64,000 nt of DNA, taken from contig JOBE01000015.1 in assembly GCA_000717735.1 (NCBI GenBank), positions 1-64,000 on the forward strand, read 5' to 3'. The position numbers and the translations under genes are program-made. Shown here piece after piece: positions 6,785 to 15,261 of this stretch; within the stretch, counting starts at the first letter, position 1, and each line of letters starts with the position of its first letter. The DNA is from Streptomyces griseoluteus (GTDB lineage Bacteria > Actinomycetota > Actinomycetes > Streptomycetales > Streptomycetaceae). Below the pieces are notes generated by a model. That model did not search any database. It had not been told where the DNA came from and saw only the letters and a program-made list of their open reading frames with translations.

Positions 6785-9316
6785 ATGTTCCGTACCGCCC
6801 TGCGCAACGTCCTCGCGCACAAGGCGAGACTGCTGATGACCGTCCTCGCCGTCATGCTCGGCGTGGCCTTCGTCTCCGGCACCCTCGTCTTCACCGACAC
6901 CCTCTCCCAGGCCTTCCGCAGCCAGTCCTCCAAGAGCTACGAAGACGTCGCCGTCGCCGTCAGCATGTACCCGAGCGCCGAGGAGGCCCAGAAGACCCCC
7001 GGCCTCTCCCAGAAGGACGTCGACCGCGTCGCGAAGCTCGACGGCGTCGCCTCCGTCACCCCCCGCGTCGACGGCTTCGCCGGTGTCCCCGACAAGGACG
7101 GCAAGCTGATCGGCGTCGGCTGGTCCAGCAAGGGCACCAACTTCGCGCCCGGCAAGGACGGCAAGGACCGCGCGTACACCTTCGTCGCGGGTGCCGGGCC
7201 GGTCCGGGACACGCAGATCGCGCTCGACGAGGACAGCGCCGACAAGGGCGGTTACAAGGTCGGCGACACCGTCCGCGTCGCCACCAACGGCCCGGTGAAG
7301 GAGTTCACCCTCGCCGGTGTCTTCACCACCGAGGACGGCGCCGTCAACGCGGGCGGCAGCCTGGTCCTCTTCGACACCTCCGTCGCGCAGAAGCTCTACC
7401 TGAAGCCCGGCTACTTCCAGGACCTGGCCGTCACCGCCGCTCCCGGCGCCGACGCGGACAAGCTCCTCGACGAGGTCCTGAAGGTCGTTCCGAAGGCCGC
7501 CACCGCCCAGACCGGGCAGGCGCTCGCCGAAGAGCAGGCCAAGGACATCGAAGCCGGCCTCGGCAGCCTCAACCAGGTGCTGCTCGGCTTCGCCGGCATC
7601 GCGCTCTTCGTCGGCGTCTTCCTGATCTCCAACACCTTCACCATGCTGGTCGCGCAGCGCACCAAGGAGCTGGCGCTGATGCGCGCCGTCGGCGCCTCGC
7701 GCAAGCAGATCACCCGCTCCGTCCTCGCCGAGGCCGGTGTGGTCGGCCTGGTCGCCTCGGCCGTCGGCTACCTCCTCGGCGTGGGCCTCGCGGTCGGGCT
7801 CCGTTCGGCCATGAACGCCTTCGAGCTGAAGATCCCGGACGGCGACCTCGTCCTCGGCGCCACCCCGGTCCTCACGGCGTTCGCCGTCGGTGTCCTCATC
7901 ACCATGCTCGCCGCCTGGCTGCCGGGCCGCCGCGCCGCGAAGATCCCACCGGTCGCCGCCATGAGCAGCGTCCACGCCACCGCGAGCACCAAGTCGCTCG
8001 TCGTACGGAACTCCATCGGCGCCGCCCTCACCGCGATCGGTGCGGTCCTGATCGTGCTCGGCGCGGGCAAGGGCGGTGACACGGGCCGGATGCTCATCGC
8101 CGGCGGCGCGTTCCTCACCCTCATCGGCGTGATCGTGCTGATCCCGATGTTGTCCCGCCCGGTGATCGCCGTGATCCGCCCCGTCTTCGTGAACCTCTTC
8201 GGGGTCTCCGGCAAGCTCGCCGGTCTCAACGCGGTCCGCAACCCGCGCCGCACCGGCGCCACCGCCTCCGCGCTCGCCATCGGCCTCACCCTGGTCACCG
8301 GCCTCTCGGTGATCGGCGCGACCGTCGGCCAGGCCCTCGACAAGATGACGGTCGACCAGATCAGGGCCGACTACATGATCACCATGGCGAGCCAGACCAG
8401 CCTCAGCGAGGACGCGCTGACCGCCCTCGCGAAGGCCCCGGGCGTCACCGCGGCCTCCCCGCAGCAGGCCGGCGCCCTGGAGATCAAGGGCTCGTACGTC
8501 TCGGCCTCCGGCGTCACCCCCGGTGACATCGAGAAGGTCCTCAAGATCACCACCGTGAACGGCTCCCTCGCCTCGCTCGGCGAGGGGCAGATCGCCGTCG
8601 CCGAGAAGACCGCCGCGAAGCGCGGCCTGAAGGTCGGCGACACCGTCCCGGTCGAGTACCTCGACAAGGCCGAGGACAAGCTCACCATCGGCGCGATCTA
8701 CGAGGACAGCGAGTTCCTCTCACCGGTCCTGATCGACCAGAAGGTCATCGACGCCCACGAGCAGGAGACGTACACCCCGCAGATCTTCGTCACCATGGAC
8801 GGCGGCCCGTCCGACGCCAACCAGAAGGCCCTGTCGAAGGCCCTGGGCGACAACCCGGCGATCACGGTGATGGACAAGAAGGACATCCGCGACGAGTTCG
8901 GCGGGCAGATCAACCTGCTCCTGAACATCGTCTACGGCCTGCTCGCCATGGCCCTGCTCATCGCCGTCCTCGGTGTCGTCAACACCCTCGCGATGTCCGT
9001 CTTCGAGCGTCAGCAGGAGATCGGCATGCTGCGGGCGATCGGCCTCGACCGGCGCCGGGTGAAGCGGATGGTCCGTCTGGAGGCCGTCGTCATCTCGGTG
9101 TTCGGCGCGGTCGTCGGCATCGGCCTCGGCTCGTTCCTCGGCTGGGCGATCGGCGAGACCTTCAAGAGCAGCCTCCCGGGCTACGCCCTGGTCCTGCCCT
9201 GGGACCGGATCGGGATCTTCCTGGTCCTGGCCGGCCTGGTCGGCGTCCTCGCCTCCCTGTGGCCGGCCCGCAGCGCGGCGAAGCTGAACATGCTGGCCGC
9301 CATCAAGGCCGAGTGA
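6785..9316 (+). CDS. ABC transporter permease, FtsX/MacB type
   Basis: A permease of 843 residues. Membrane segments lie at about 17-37, then a long extracytoplasmic domain (about 45-250), then three helices near 265-400. Two helices near 405-460 follow, then a second periplasmic-type domain (about 510-710) and a final FtsX-like block (LLNIVYGLLAMALLIAVLGV and ERQQEIGMLRAIGLDRRR). This is the duplicated FtsX layout common in Actinobacteria. Start ATG 6785 follows the ATPase in the same operon. A strong hairpin ends the transcript. Confidence 0.92.
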   Translation: MFRTALRNVLAHKARLLMTVLAVMLGVAFVSGTLVFTDTLSQAFRSQSSKSYEDVAVAVSMYPSAEEAQKTPGLSQKDVDRVAKLDGVASVTPRVDGFAGVPDKDGKLIGVGWSSKGTNFAPGKDGKDRAYTFVAGAGPVRDTQIALDEDSADKGGYKVGDTVRVATNGPVKEFTLAGVFTTEDGAVNAGGSLVLFDTSVAQKLYLKPGYFQDLAVTAAPGADADKLLDEVLKVVPKAATAQTGQALAEEQAKDIEAGLGSLNQVLLGFAGIALFVGVFLISNTFTMLVAQRTKELALMRAVGASRKQITRSVLAEAGVVGLVASAVGYLLGVGLAVGLRSAMNAFELKIPDGDLVLGATPVLTAFAVGVLITMLAAWLPGRRAAKIPPVAAMSSVHATASTKSLVVRNSIGAALTAIGAVLIVLGAGKGGDTGRMLIAGGAFLTLIGVIVLIPMLSRPVIAVIRPVFVNLFGVSGKLAGLNAVRNPRRTGATASALAIGLTLVTGLSVIGATVGQALDKMTVDQIRADYMITMASQTSLSEDALTALAKAPGVTAASPQQAGALEIKGSYVSASGVTPGDIEKVLKITTVNGSLASLGEGQIAVAEKTAAKRGLKVGDTVPVEYLDKAEDKLTIGAIYEDSEFLSPVLIDQKVIDAHEQETYTPQIFVTMDGGPSDANQKALSKALGDNPAITVMDKKDIRDEFGGQINLLLNIVYGLLAMALLIAVLGVVNTLAMSVFERQQEIGMLRAIGLDRRRVKRMVRLEAVVISVFGAVVGIGLGSFLGWAIGETFKSSLPGYALVLPWDRIGIFLVLAGLVGVLASLWPARSAAKLNMLAAIKAE

Positions 9317-9336
9317 CGACCGGCGAAGAGAGCGTC

Positions 9337-9368
9337 GAGGGCCGGGTTCCCGTGGGAACCCGGCCCTC
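9337..9368. terminator. Strong bidirectional terminator
   Basis: A perfect 14-bp stem (GAGGGCCGGGTTCC, 9337-9350, with its complement at 9355-9368) has a CGTG loop. It lies between the convergent ends of the ABC permease and the methyltransferase. Confidence 0.85.
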
Positions 9369-9377
9369 GGGCGTGTG

Positions 9378-10685
9378 TCAGGGCTGTTCGTTCCAGACGC
9401 GCGGCCGCAGCGCCGTCCCGCTCTTCCCCGACACCGGCGTCTTCACGGCGAGGAACTGGTTGACGCCGATCCGGTTGCGTTCGAAGGAGACGGCCGACGC
9501 GGCCATGTAGAGCCGCCAGATCCTCGCCCGGCCGGGCGAGGTCAGCCGGACCGCCCGGTCCCAGTCCCCCTCCAGGTTGGCGACCCAGCGGCGCAGGGTG
9601 AGCGCGTAGTGCTCGCGGATCGCCTCCACGTCCCTCACCTCGAACCCGGCGTCCTCCAGGGTGCTCAACGTGCGCCCCATGGGGGCGAGTTCGCCGTCGG
9701 GGAAGACGTAGGAATCGATGAAGGGATCGACCTCGTACGCCCCCTCGTCGGGTTCGGGGCGGCGGGAGATCTGGTGGTTGAGGAGCCGTCCGCCGGGCCT
9801 GAGGAGCCCGTACAGCGTGTCGGCGTACTCCCGGTACTTCACGGCCCCCACGTGCTCGGCCATGCCGATCGAGGAGATCGCGTCGTACGGGCCGTCGTCG
9901 ACGTCCCGGTAGTCCTGGACCCGGATCTCGATCAGGTCGGTCAGGCCCTCCTCCGCGATCCGCTTGCGGGCGTAGGCGGCCTGCTCGCGGGAGAGGGTGA
10001 CGCCGACGACCCTGGCGCCGTACTCGCGGGCGGCGTGGACGGCCATGGAGCCCCAGCCGCAACCCACGTCGAGGAGCCGGTCGCCCTCCTTGAGGTTCAG
10101 CTTGCGGGCGACGAGGTCCAGCTTGTCCCGCTGGGCGTCCTCCAGGGTCGCGTCGGAGCCGTACGAGGACCAGTAGGCGCAGCTGTAGACCATCGAGGGG
10201 CCGAGGACGAGCCGGTAGAAGTCGTTGCCCACGTCGTAGTGGTGACTGATCGCCTGCTTGTCCCGGCGCTTGCTGTGCCGGCTGCCGCTCCGGCCCCGGA
10301 TCTCCTCGGCCGGCGGCGCCGGCGGCGGCAGCGGCCCGGCGAGCCGCAGCAGGGAGCGGGCGGCGGCCCGCAGCACCGGATCGCGTACGGAGTCCAGCAG
10401 GCCCCTGGTGTCCTCCGTGCGCTCCCACAGGAGGCCCGACAGACTGTCCAGGAGCTGGTACAGGTCCCCCTCGACGTCGAGCTCCCCGGCCACCCAGGCG
10501 CGGGCCAGGCCCAGTTCGCCGGGCTTCCAGATCATCCTCCGCAGGGCGCGGCGGTCGCGGACGATCAGGACGGGCCCGCCCACTGGTCCGGCCTCGCTGC
10601 CGTCCCAGGCCCGCAGCCGGACCGGGAGCGGGCCGCCGAGCAGTTCCTCGGCGAGAGTCGTCAGCCGCGACGCGGCGTCGGCCAT
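9378..10685 (-). CDS. Cyclopropane-fatty-acyl-phospholipid synthase family methyltransferase
   Basis: A 435-residue SAM-dependent enzyme of the CFA synthase family, which methylates or cyclopropanates unsaturated chains of membrane lipids. The SAM site is LLDVGCGWGSMAVHAA (about 204-219), followed by VGVTLSREQ. Upstream is the family motif ISHHYDVGNDFYRLVLG (about 147-163). The start is ATG 10685, with GGAGG upstream at good spacing; a GTG three codons earlier is too close to that site. The N-terminal 130 residues are the usual leading domain. It is monocistronic between two terminators. Confidence 0.9.
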   Translation of the reverse strand: MADAASRLTTLAEELLGGPLPVRLRAWDGSEAGPVGGPVLIVRDRRALRRMIWKPGELGLARAWVAGELDVEGDLYQLLDSLSGLLWERTEDTRGLLDSVRDPVLRAAARSLLRLAGPLPPPAPPAEEIRGRSGSRHSKRRDKQAISHHYDVGNDFYRLVLGPSMVYSCAYWSSYGSDATLEDAQRDKLDLVARKLNLKEGDRLLDVGCGWGSMAVHAAREYGARVVGVTLSREQAAYARKRIAEEGLTDLIEIRVQDYRDVDDGPYDAISSIGMAEHVGAVKYREYADTLYGLLRPGGRLLNHQISRRPEPDEGAYEVDPFIDSYVFPDGELAPMGRTLSTLEDAGFEVRDVEAIREHYALTLRRWVANLEGDWDRAVRLTSPGRARIWRLYMAASAVSFERNRIGVNQFLAVKTPVSGKSGTALRPRVWNEQP

Positions 10686-10793
10686 GGTGCACACCTCCGT
10701 GATGTCGTGCCCCAGACATGCTCGTCACCAAGGGAACACCGTCCGTAGGTATTTCCACTCCCGCCGCAGCGCAATCAGTCGGCAAAACACGCG

Positions 10794-10829
10794 AAGGGCC
10801 GTCCGCACCACGGATGGCGGACGGCCCTT
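10794..10829 (-). terminator. Terminator after NDH-2
   Basis: A 13-bp perfect stem: AAGGGCCGTCCGC (10794-10806) with its complement (10817-10829), loop of 10 bases. It lies 47 bp beyond the NDH-2 stop. Confidence 0.8.
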
Positions 10830-10875
10830 GCGGGGGTGTGACGGGTACTGCGGGTACTGCGGTGCTGCGGGTGCG

Positions 10876-12255
10876 CTAGGAGGCCTTGGCCTTCTCCTGC
10901 GCCGGGGCGGCCGGCGCCGGGGCGGGCTTGGCCGCCTCGTAGAACTCCTCGCGCGGCGTCTCCATGGCACCCAGGGAGACGACCTCGCGCTTGAGGAACA
11001 TCGCGAGAGTCCAGTCGGCGAAGACGCGGATCTTGCGGTTCCAGGTCGGCATCGCCATGCCGTGGTAGCCACGGTGCATGTACCAGGCGAGACGGCCCTT
11101 GAGCTTGATCTTCACCTTGCCCATGACGATCATCGCGACGCCCTTGTGCAGACCGAGTCCGGCCACCGCGCCCTTGTTGGCGTGGCTGTACTCCTTCTGC
11201 GGGAAGCCGCGCATACCGGCCACCACGTTGTCGCCGAGGACCTTGGCCTGGCGCAGGGCGTGCTGGGCGTTCGGCGGGCACCAGGCGTTCGGGTTGCCGG
11301 CCTTGCGACCGACCATGTCCGGGACCTGGGCGTTGTCACCGGCGGCCCACGCGTAGTCGAGACCGTTGATCTGGAGCTTCTCGTTGCAGTCCACGTGGCC
11401 GCGGGGGCCGAGCGGCAGACCGAAGCGGGAGAGCGCCGGGTTCGGCTTCACGCCGGCGGTCCAGACGATCGTGTTGGAGTCGACCTCGAGGCCGTTCTTC
11501 AGCACGACGTGGCCGTCGACGCAGGAGTCCATGGACGTCTCGAGGTAGATCTCGATGCCACGGCCCTCGAGGTGCTCCTTGCCGTACTGGCCGAGCTTGG
11601 GGCCCACCTCGGGGAGGATCTTGTCGGCCGCGTCGACCAGGACGAAGCGCATGTCCTCGCGCGACACGTTCTGGTAGTACTTCGCGGCGTCACGGGCCAG
11701 GTCCTCGACCTCGCCGATGGTCTCCGCGCCGGCGAAGCCGCCGCCCACGAAGACGAAGGTCAGCGCCTTGCGGCGGACCTCCTCGTCCGTGGTGGAGTCA
11801 GCCTTGTCCAGCTGCTCCAGGACGTGGTTGCGCAGGCCGATGGCCTCCTCGATGCCCTTCATGCCGATGCCCTGCTCGGCGAGGCCGGGGATCGGGAAGG
11901 TACGGGAGACGGCGCCCATCGCGATGACGAGGTAGTCGAAAGGCAGCTCGTACGCCTCGCCGACGAGCGGCGAGATCGTGGCGACCTTGCGGTCCTGGTC
12001 GATGGTGGTGACCCGGCCGGTGAGCACCTCGGCTCCGCGCACGACGCGTCGCAGCGGGACGACGACGTGGCGCGGCGAGATGCTGCCGGCGGCGGCTTCG
12101 GGGAGGAAGGGCTGGTAGGTCATGTACGACCGCGGGTCGACGACCGTGACGGTCGCCTCCGCGTAGCGCATCTTCTTGAGGATGCGCCGAGCTGCGTACA
12201 GGCCTACGTACCCGCCGCCTACTACGAGGATCCTGGGACGCTCCGTGGTGCTCAT
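10876..12255 (-). CDS. ndh: Type II NADH dehydrogenase (NDH-2)
   Basis: A 459-residue FAD-containing, non-proton-pumping NADH:menaquinone oxidoreductase on the inner membrane face. The FAD dinucleotide fold is ILVVGGGYVGLYAARR (about 9-24), and the NADH fold is FVFVGGGFAGAET in the middle. The second FAD contact is LDYAWAAGDNAQVPD. The amphipathic C-terminal region and an Ala/Pro/Lys tail are typical. Start ATG 12255 is preceded by GGAGGGG about 15 bases upstream. Two Rex-like sites lie upstream, fitting the known control of Streptomyces ndh by the NADH-sensing repressor Rex. Confidence 0.92.
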   Translation of the reverse strand: MSTTERPRILVVGGGYVGLYAARRILKKMRYAEATVTVVDPRSYMTYQPFLPEAAAGSISPRHVVVPLRRVVRGAEVLTGRVTTIDQDRKVATISPLVGEAYELPFDYLVIAMGAVSRTFPIPGLAEQGIGMKGIEEAIGLRNHVLEQLDKADSTTDEEVRRKALTFVFVGGGFAGAETIGEVEDLARDAAKYYQNVSREDMRFVLVDAADKILPEVGPKLGQYGKEHLEGRGIEIYLETSMDSCVDGHVVLKNGLEVDSNTIVWTAGVKPNPALSRFGLPLGPRGHVDCNEKLQINGLDYAWAAGDNAQVPDMVGRKAGNPNAWCPPNAQHALRQAKVLGDNVVAGMRGFPQKEYSHANKGAVAGLGLHKGVAMIVMGKVKIKLKGRLAWYMHRGYHGMAMPTWNRKIRVFADWTLAMFLKREVVSLGAMETPREEFYEAAKPAPAPAAPAQEKAKAS

Positions 12256-12289
12256 GAGATCGAGTATCCACCCCTCCAGAGGGGGGTGC

Positions 12290-12307
12290 TCGTGCGCCCC
12301 TTCACAA
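12290..12307. promoter_or_regulatory. Rex operator-like site near ndh
   Basis: TCGTGCGCCCCTTCACAA matches 11 of 14 fixed positions of the Rex consensus TTGTGAA-N4-TTCACAA, with the right half perfect. It is 35-52 bp upstream of the ndh ATG, a place where a repressor would block transcription. Confidence 0.45.
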
Positions 12308-12574
12308 GGTCTTCGGACACCTCTGCTACACTCCGCCGCCCACGTGATCCATGTCATGATGCTGCAAAGGAACCGGGATGCAAGGGCGAACGTTGTTCAC
12401 CCCTTGTGAACTGGCCAGGAGAGCCCTCGGTAACGCTGAACCGCGGGGCCCGTTCACACGATGGAAACATCGAGCGAATCGGCCCCCGCGCCTGCGAAAG
12501 GGCCCCGCGGCGCCCCTCGGAGGGGCTGAAGACCCCCTTCAAGCCCCCTTCAAGTGCCATCAGGGCGCTTTCCC

Positions 12575-12592
12575 TTGTGAAGAACTTCACGA
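12575..12592. promoter_or_regulatory. Second Rex operator-like site
   Basis: TTGTGAAGAACTTCACGA matches 13 of 14 fixed consensus positions. It is 320 bp upstream of ndh with no gene between. Either ndh has a distant promoter here, or the site served something removed by the nearby insertion. Confidence 0.45.
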
Positions 12593-12668
12593 AGTTTTCC
12601 GACGGGGTGTCGCCGGAGGGCCCTCACAGGCACTCATAGCCGCCCGCTATCGAGATCATCGGCGCCTC

Positions 12669-12839
12669 TCATCCGCCATGGAGCGGCCCCTCCTCCACCA
12701 CCTCCGCGTCAGCGAGCGCCACCTCCAGCAAGTGCACGATCTCTGAGTTGAGGGACCGCCTGTCGGCCTCCGCCTGAGCAGCAAGCCGCACGTGCACGTC
12801 ATCGGGGAGCCGAAGAGGCCAACGGGTTCCCTCGATCAC
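12669..12839 (-). CDS. Arc-type ribbon-helix-helix protein, 56 aa
   Basis: A small DNA-binding protein: WPLRLPDDVHVRLAAQAEAD, then RRSLNSEIVHLLEVALAD, the strand-helix-helix of the Arc/CopG group. It starts at GTG 12839, but no clear ribosome site precedes it. Its 5' end lies exactly where recognisable TnpB sequence begins on the other strand. It may therefore have lost its promoter to the insertion. Arc-like proteins of this size are often antitoxins or plain repressors; no toxin partner is visible. Confidence 0.55.
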   Translation of the reverse strand: MIEGTRWPLRLPDDVHVRLAAQAEADRRSLNSEIVHLLEVALADAEVVEEGPLHGG

Positions 12840-13618
12840 CGAGCTGGCGAAGAAGGTGATCACGGAGGCCAAGAGGACTCCGGAACGCGCATGGCTCAGT
12901 GAGGTGTCGGCGGTCCTTCTCCAGTCGTCCCTACGGGATCTCCAGGCCTCGTACAGCAACTTCTTCGCTTCGAGGAGGGGCACCCGTAAAGGCCCGAGGG
13001 TGGGTCCACCGCGCTTCAAGAGGAAGTCCAGCCGCCAGGCAGTCAGGTTCACGAAGGCCGCCCGCTTCCCCATCACCGACGACCGCAGGCTTCGGCTCCC
13101 GAAGATCGGCGACGTGGAAGTCCGCTGGTCCCGGACACTTCCGTCCGATCCGTCGTCGGTCACGGTCATCAGGGATGCTGCCGGGAGGTTCTTCGCCTCG
13201 TTCGTCGTCGAGGCCGAGGACGAGCCGCTGCCCGAGCTGGACTGGGATGAGACGGACACCGGGATCGACCTGGGCCTGTCCTCCTAAAGCGGTCTATCTG
13301 GAAGACCTGAACGTGAAGGGCATGGCCCGCGCCTTCGGCAAAAGCGTGCACGACCAGTCCATGGGCATGTTCGCCCGAACCCTCGAAGCCAAGTGCCATC
13401 GGTATGGGCGTGGCTTCGTCAAGGTGGACCGGTACTTCCCTTCCACCCGGCTCTGCTCCCGCTGTGGCTCCCTCTCGGGGCCCAAGGGGACCCAAGGCCT
13501 GTCGAAGCGCACGTGGACGTGCGCCTGCGGCGCCGTGCACGACCGGGACCAGAACGCAGAGCACAACCTACGCGCCGAAGGGCGGCGCATCGTGGCCGAG
13601 GGACGACCGGACACGTAA
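12836..13618 (+). pseudogene. Decayed TnpB (IS200/IS605 group, IS1341-like)
   Basis: The first block (12836-13287) has TEAKRTPERAWLSEVSAVLL, RKGPRVGPPRFKRK, RDAAGRFFASFVVE and the start of the RuvC fold GIDLGLSS. The second block (13288-13618, another frame) resumes at VYLEDLNVKGMARAFG, with FPSTRLCSRCGSLSG and the zinc finger/RuvC end WTCACGAVHDRDQNAEHN. All three acidic RuvC residues remain, but about 100 residues between GIDLGL and VYLEDLN are gone with a frameshift. About 60 N-terminal residues are also missing. The product cannot be functional. Confidence 0.85.
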
Positions 13619-13748
13619 ATCGCCTGTGGAGCCCGTGTCAGACCCGGCAAGCCGGGCAGTGGGCGCCGAAGCAGGAACCACCCGAGGGCCGCCGTTCGAC
13701 TACGGCGGCCCGGCGGGATTCCTCTCGCTCCGAGAGGAATGACGTCAA
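13619..13748 (+). ncRNA. Omega-RNA-like 3' end / right end of the tnpB element
   Basis: Two strong hairpins follow the tnpB stop: GGGCCGCCG/CGGCGGCCC (13686-13711) and ATTCCTCTC/GAGAGGAAT (13718-13740). Next comes GACGTCAA ending at 13748. IS200/IS605 right ends typically finish in a hairpin plus TCAA, and the same segment forms the scaffold of the TnpB guide RNA. The would-be guide begins at 13749, inside the ppx coding end. Confidence 0.5.
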
Positions 13749-14683
13749 GCCACGGATAGGGCGATCCCATCGAGGATGTCGTGCTCGCTGACGACGACCT
13801 CGGACGCTCCGACCCGCTCCACGATCTCCCGCAGGACGAGTGCGCCGGCGATGATCACGTCCACCCGGCCCGGGTGTATGACCGGGATCGCGGCCCGCTC
13901 GGCGTGCGTCGAGGCGAGCAGCCGGTCGGTGACCTCGGCGACCTGGGCGGCGGAGATCCGGGCGTGGTGGATCTTCTCGGAGTCGTACTCGGGGAGCCCG
14001 AGGGCGATGGCCGCGACCGTGGTGACGGAGCCGGCGAGACCGACGAGGGTCCCGGCGGTGGTGATCGGCACGGTCTCCGCGGCCAGGTCGAGCGCGGCCC
14101 GCACGTCGGCGCGGATCGCTTCGGCCTCCTCGGCGGTCGGCGGGTCGTGCCGGACGTGCCGCTCGGTCAGCCGGACACAGCCGATGTCGACGGAGCGGGC
14201 CGCCTCGACGTGCTTGTTGCCGGTGACGAACTCGGTGGAGCCGCCGCCGATGTCCACGACGAGGTAGGTCTCCGTGCCGTGCAGCTCGCCGGTGGCGCCG
14301 GTGAAGGAGAACGCGGCCTCCTGGTCGCCGGTGATGACCTCGGGCTCGACGCCCAGGATCTCCACGACCCCGTTCACGAAGTCCTCGCGGTTCTCGGCGT
14401 CGCGGGAGGCGGAGGTGGCGACGAAGCGGAGCCGCTCGGCGCCCAGCTCCTTGATGACCGCCGCGTACTCGCGGCAGGCCGCGAACGTGCGCTCCAGGGC
14501 CTCGGGAGCTAGCCGGCCCGTCTTGTCGACGCCCTGGCCGAGCCGGACGATCGTCATCCGCCGGTCCAGCTCGACGAGCTCGACCGTCGAGCCCGCGCCG
14601 GAGGCGCTGTCGGGCACAGTGACGTCGGCGACGAGGAGGCGGATGGAGTTCGTACCGCAGTCGATTCCGGCGACCCGGGTCAC
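13745..14683 (-). CDS. ppx: Exopolyphosphatase/pppGpp phosphohydrolase (Ppx/GppA)
   Basis: A 312-residue ASKHA-fold phosphatase acting on polyphosphate or guanosine pentaphosphate. It has the phosphate-1 motif GIDCGTNSIRLL (about 5-16), SASRDAENREDF, phosphate-2 VVDIGGGSTEF and LVGLAGSVTTVAA. Start GTG 14683 overlaps the DUF501 stop as GTGA, so the genes are translationally coupled. Its stop codon (13747-13745) coincides with the TCAA end of the tnpB element. The end GIALSVA therefore carries insertion-derived bases, and a rare CTA codon sits just before it. The length matches the short actinobacterial form. Confidence 0.92.
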   Translation of the reverse strand: MTRVAGIDCGTNSIRLLVADVTVPDSASGAGSTVELVELDRRMTIVRLGQGVDKTGRLAPEALERTFAACREYAAVIKELGAERLRFVATSASRDAENREDFVNGVVEILGVEPEVITGDQEAAFSFTGATGELHGTETYLVVDIGGGSTEFVTGNKHVEAARSVDIGCVRLTERHVRHDPPTAEEAEAIRADVRAALDLAAETVPITTAGTLVGLAGSVTTVAAIALGLPEYDSEKIHHARISAAQVAEVTDRLLASTHAERAAIPVIHPGRVDVIIAGALVLREIVERVGASEVVVSEHDILDGIALSVA

Positions 14684-15231
14684 TTCGCCTCCTCTTCCTT
14701 GTCCTTGTCCTTGTCCACGCACGGCGTGACGCACGGACCCTTCGCCCACCACTCCGGCAGCATCGCGAGGGCCTCGTCGCCGAACGGGTTCACGCCGGGA
14801 CCGGCCGCGAGCGAGTGGCCGACGAGGACGTGCAGGCACTTGACCCGGTCCGGCATGCCGCCGGCACTCGGGAAGCCCTCCAGGACCTCGATGGCGTCAC
14901 GGCGGGCGATGTAGTCCTCGTGCGCGGCCCGGTAGGCGGCGGCGAGCTCCGGGTCGGTGGCGAGCCGGCCCTGCATCTCCTTCATGACCCCGTTGGCCTC
15001 GAGGGTGCCGATGGCCGAGGCCGCCCGGGGGCAGGTCAGGTAGTACGTGGTCGGGAACGGGGTGCCGTCGGGGAGCCGCGGCGCGGTCTCGACGACGTCC
15101 GGGTTGCCGCACGGGCAGCGGTGCGCGATGGCGCGCAGGCCGCGGGGCGGCCGGCCGAGCTGCTGCTCGAAGGCCGCGATGTCCGCCTCGGTGGGCTCGG
15201 TGCGTTCGGTCTGCGGAGGGGGCGTTTCCAT
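14680..15231 (-). CDS. DUF501 family protein
   Basis: A 183-residue protein conserved in Actinobacteria beside ppx, divIC and eno. Key features are FEQQLGRPPRGLRAIAHRCP, the paired cysteines in CPCGNPD, TTYYLTCPRAASAIG and PDRVKCLHVLVGHSLA. The C-terminus is a Lys/Asp/Glu run. The biochemical function is not established. Start ATG 15231 has AAGG upstream. It lies between divIC and ppx in one minus-strand run and overlaps ppx by 4 bp. Confidence 0.9.
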   Translation of the reverse strand: METPPPQTERTEPTEADIAAFEQQLGRPPRGLRAIAHRCPCGNPDVVETAPRLPDGTPFPTTYYLTCPRAASAIGTLEANGVMKEMQGRLATDPELAAAYRAAHEDYIARRDAIEVLEGFPSAGGMPDRVKCLHVLVGHSLAAGPGVNPFGDEALAMLPEWWAKGPCVTPCVDKDKDKEEEAK

Positions 15232-15261
15232 GTCTGCCTTGCTCGTCAGTTCGTTACGGGC

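Larger units (their letters stand above)
12256..12668. other. Upstream region of ndh
   Basis: A 413-bp gene-free region. It has the two Rex-like sites, an opposite-facing inverted repeat GTTCAC-N5-GTGAAC at 12395-12411, and a GC hairpin (CCACCCCTCC/GGGGGGTG) near 12268-12288 in the ndh leader. I see no supported gene in it. Confidence 0.5.

Noticed and set aside
12395..12411. Third Rex site upstream of ndh
   Set aside because: GTTCAC-N5-GTGAAC has the half sites in the reverse orientation and the wrong spacing for Rex.
13169..13564. Minus-strand open frames inside the tnpB remnant
   Set aside because: They are shadows; the plus strand carries the recognisable TnpB motifs, although broken.
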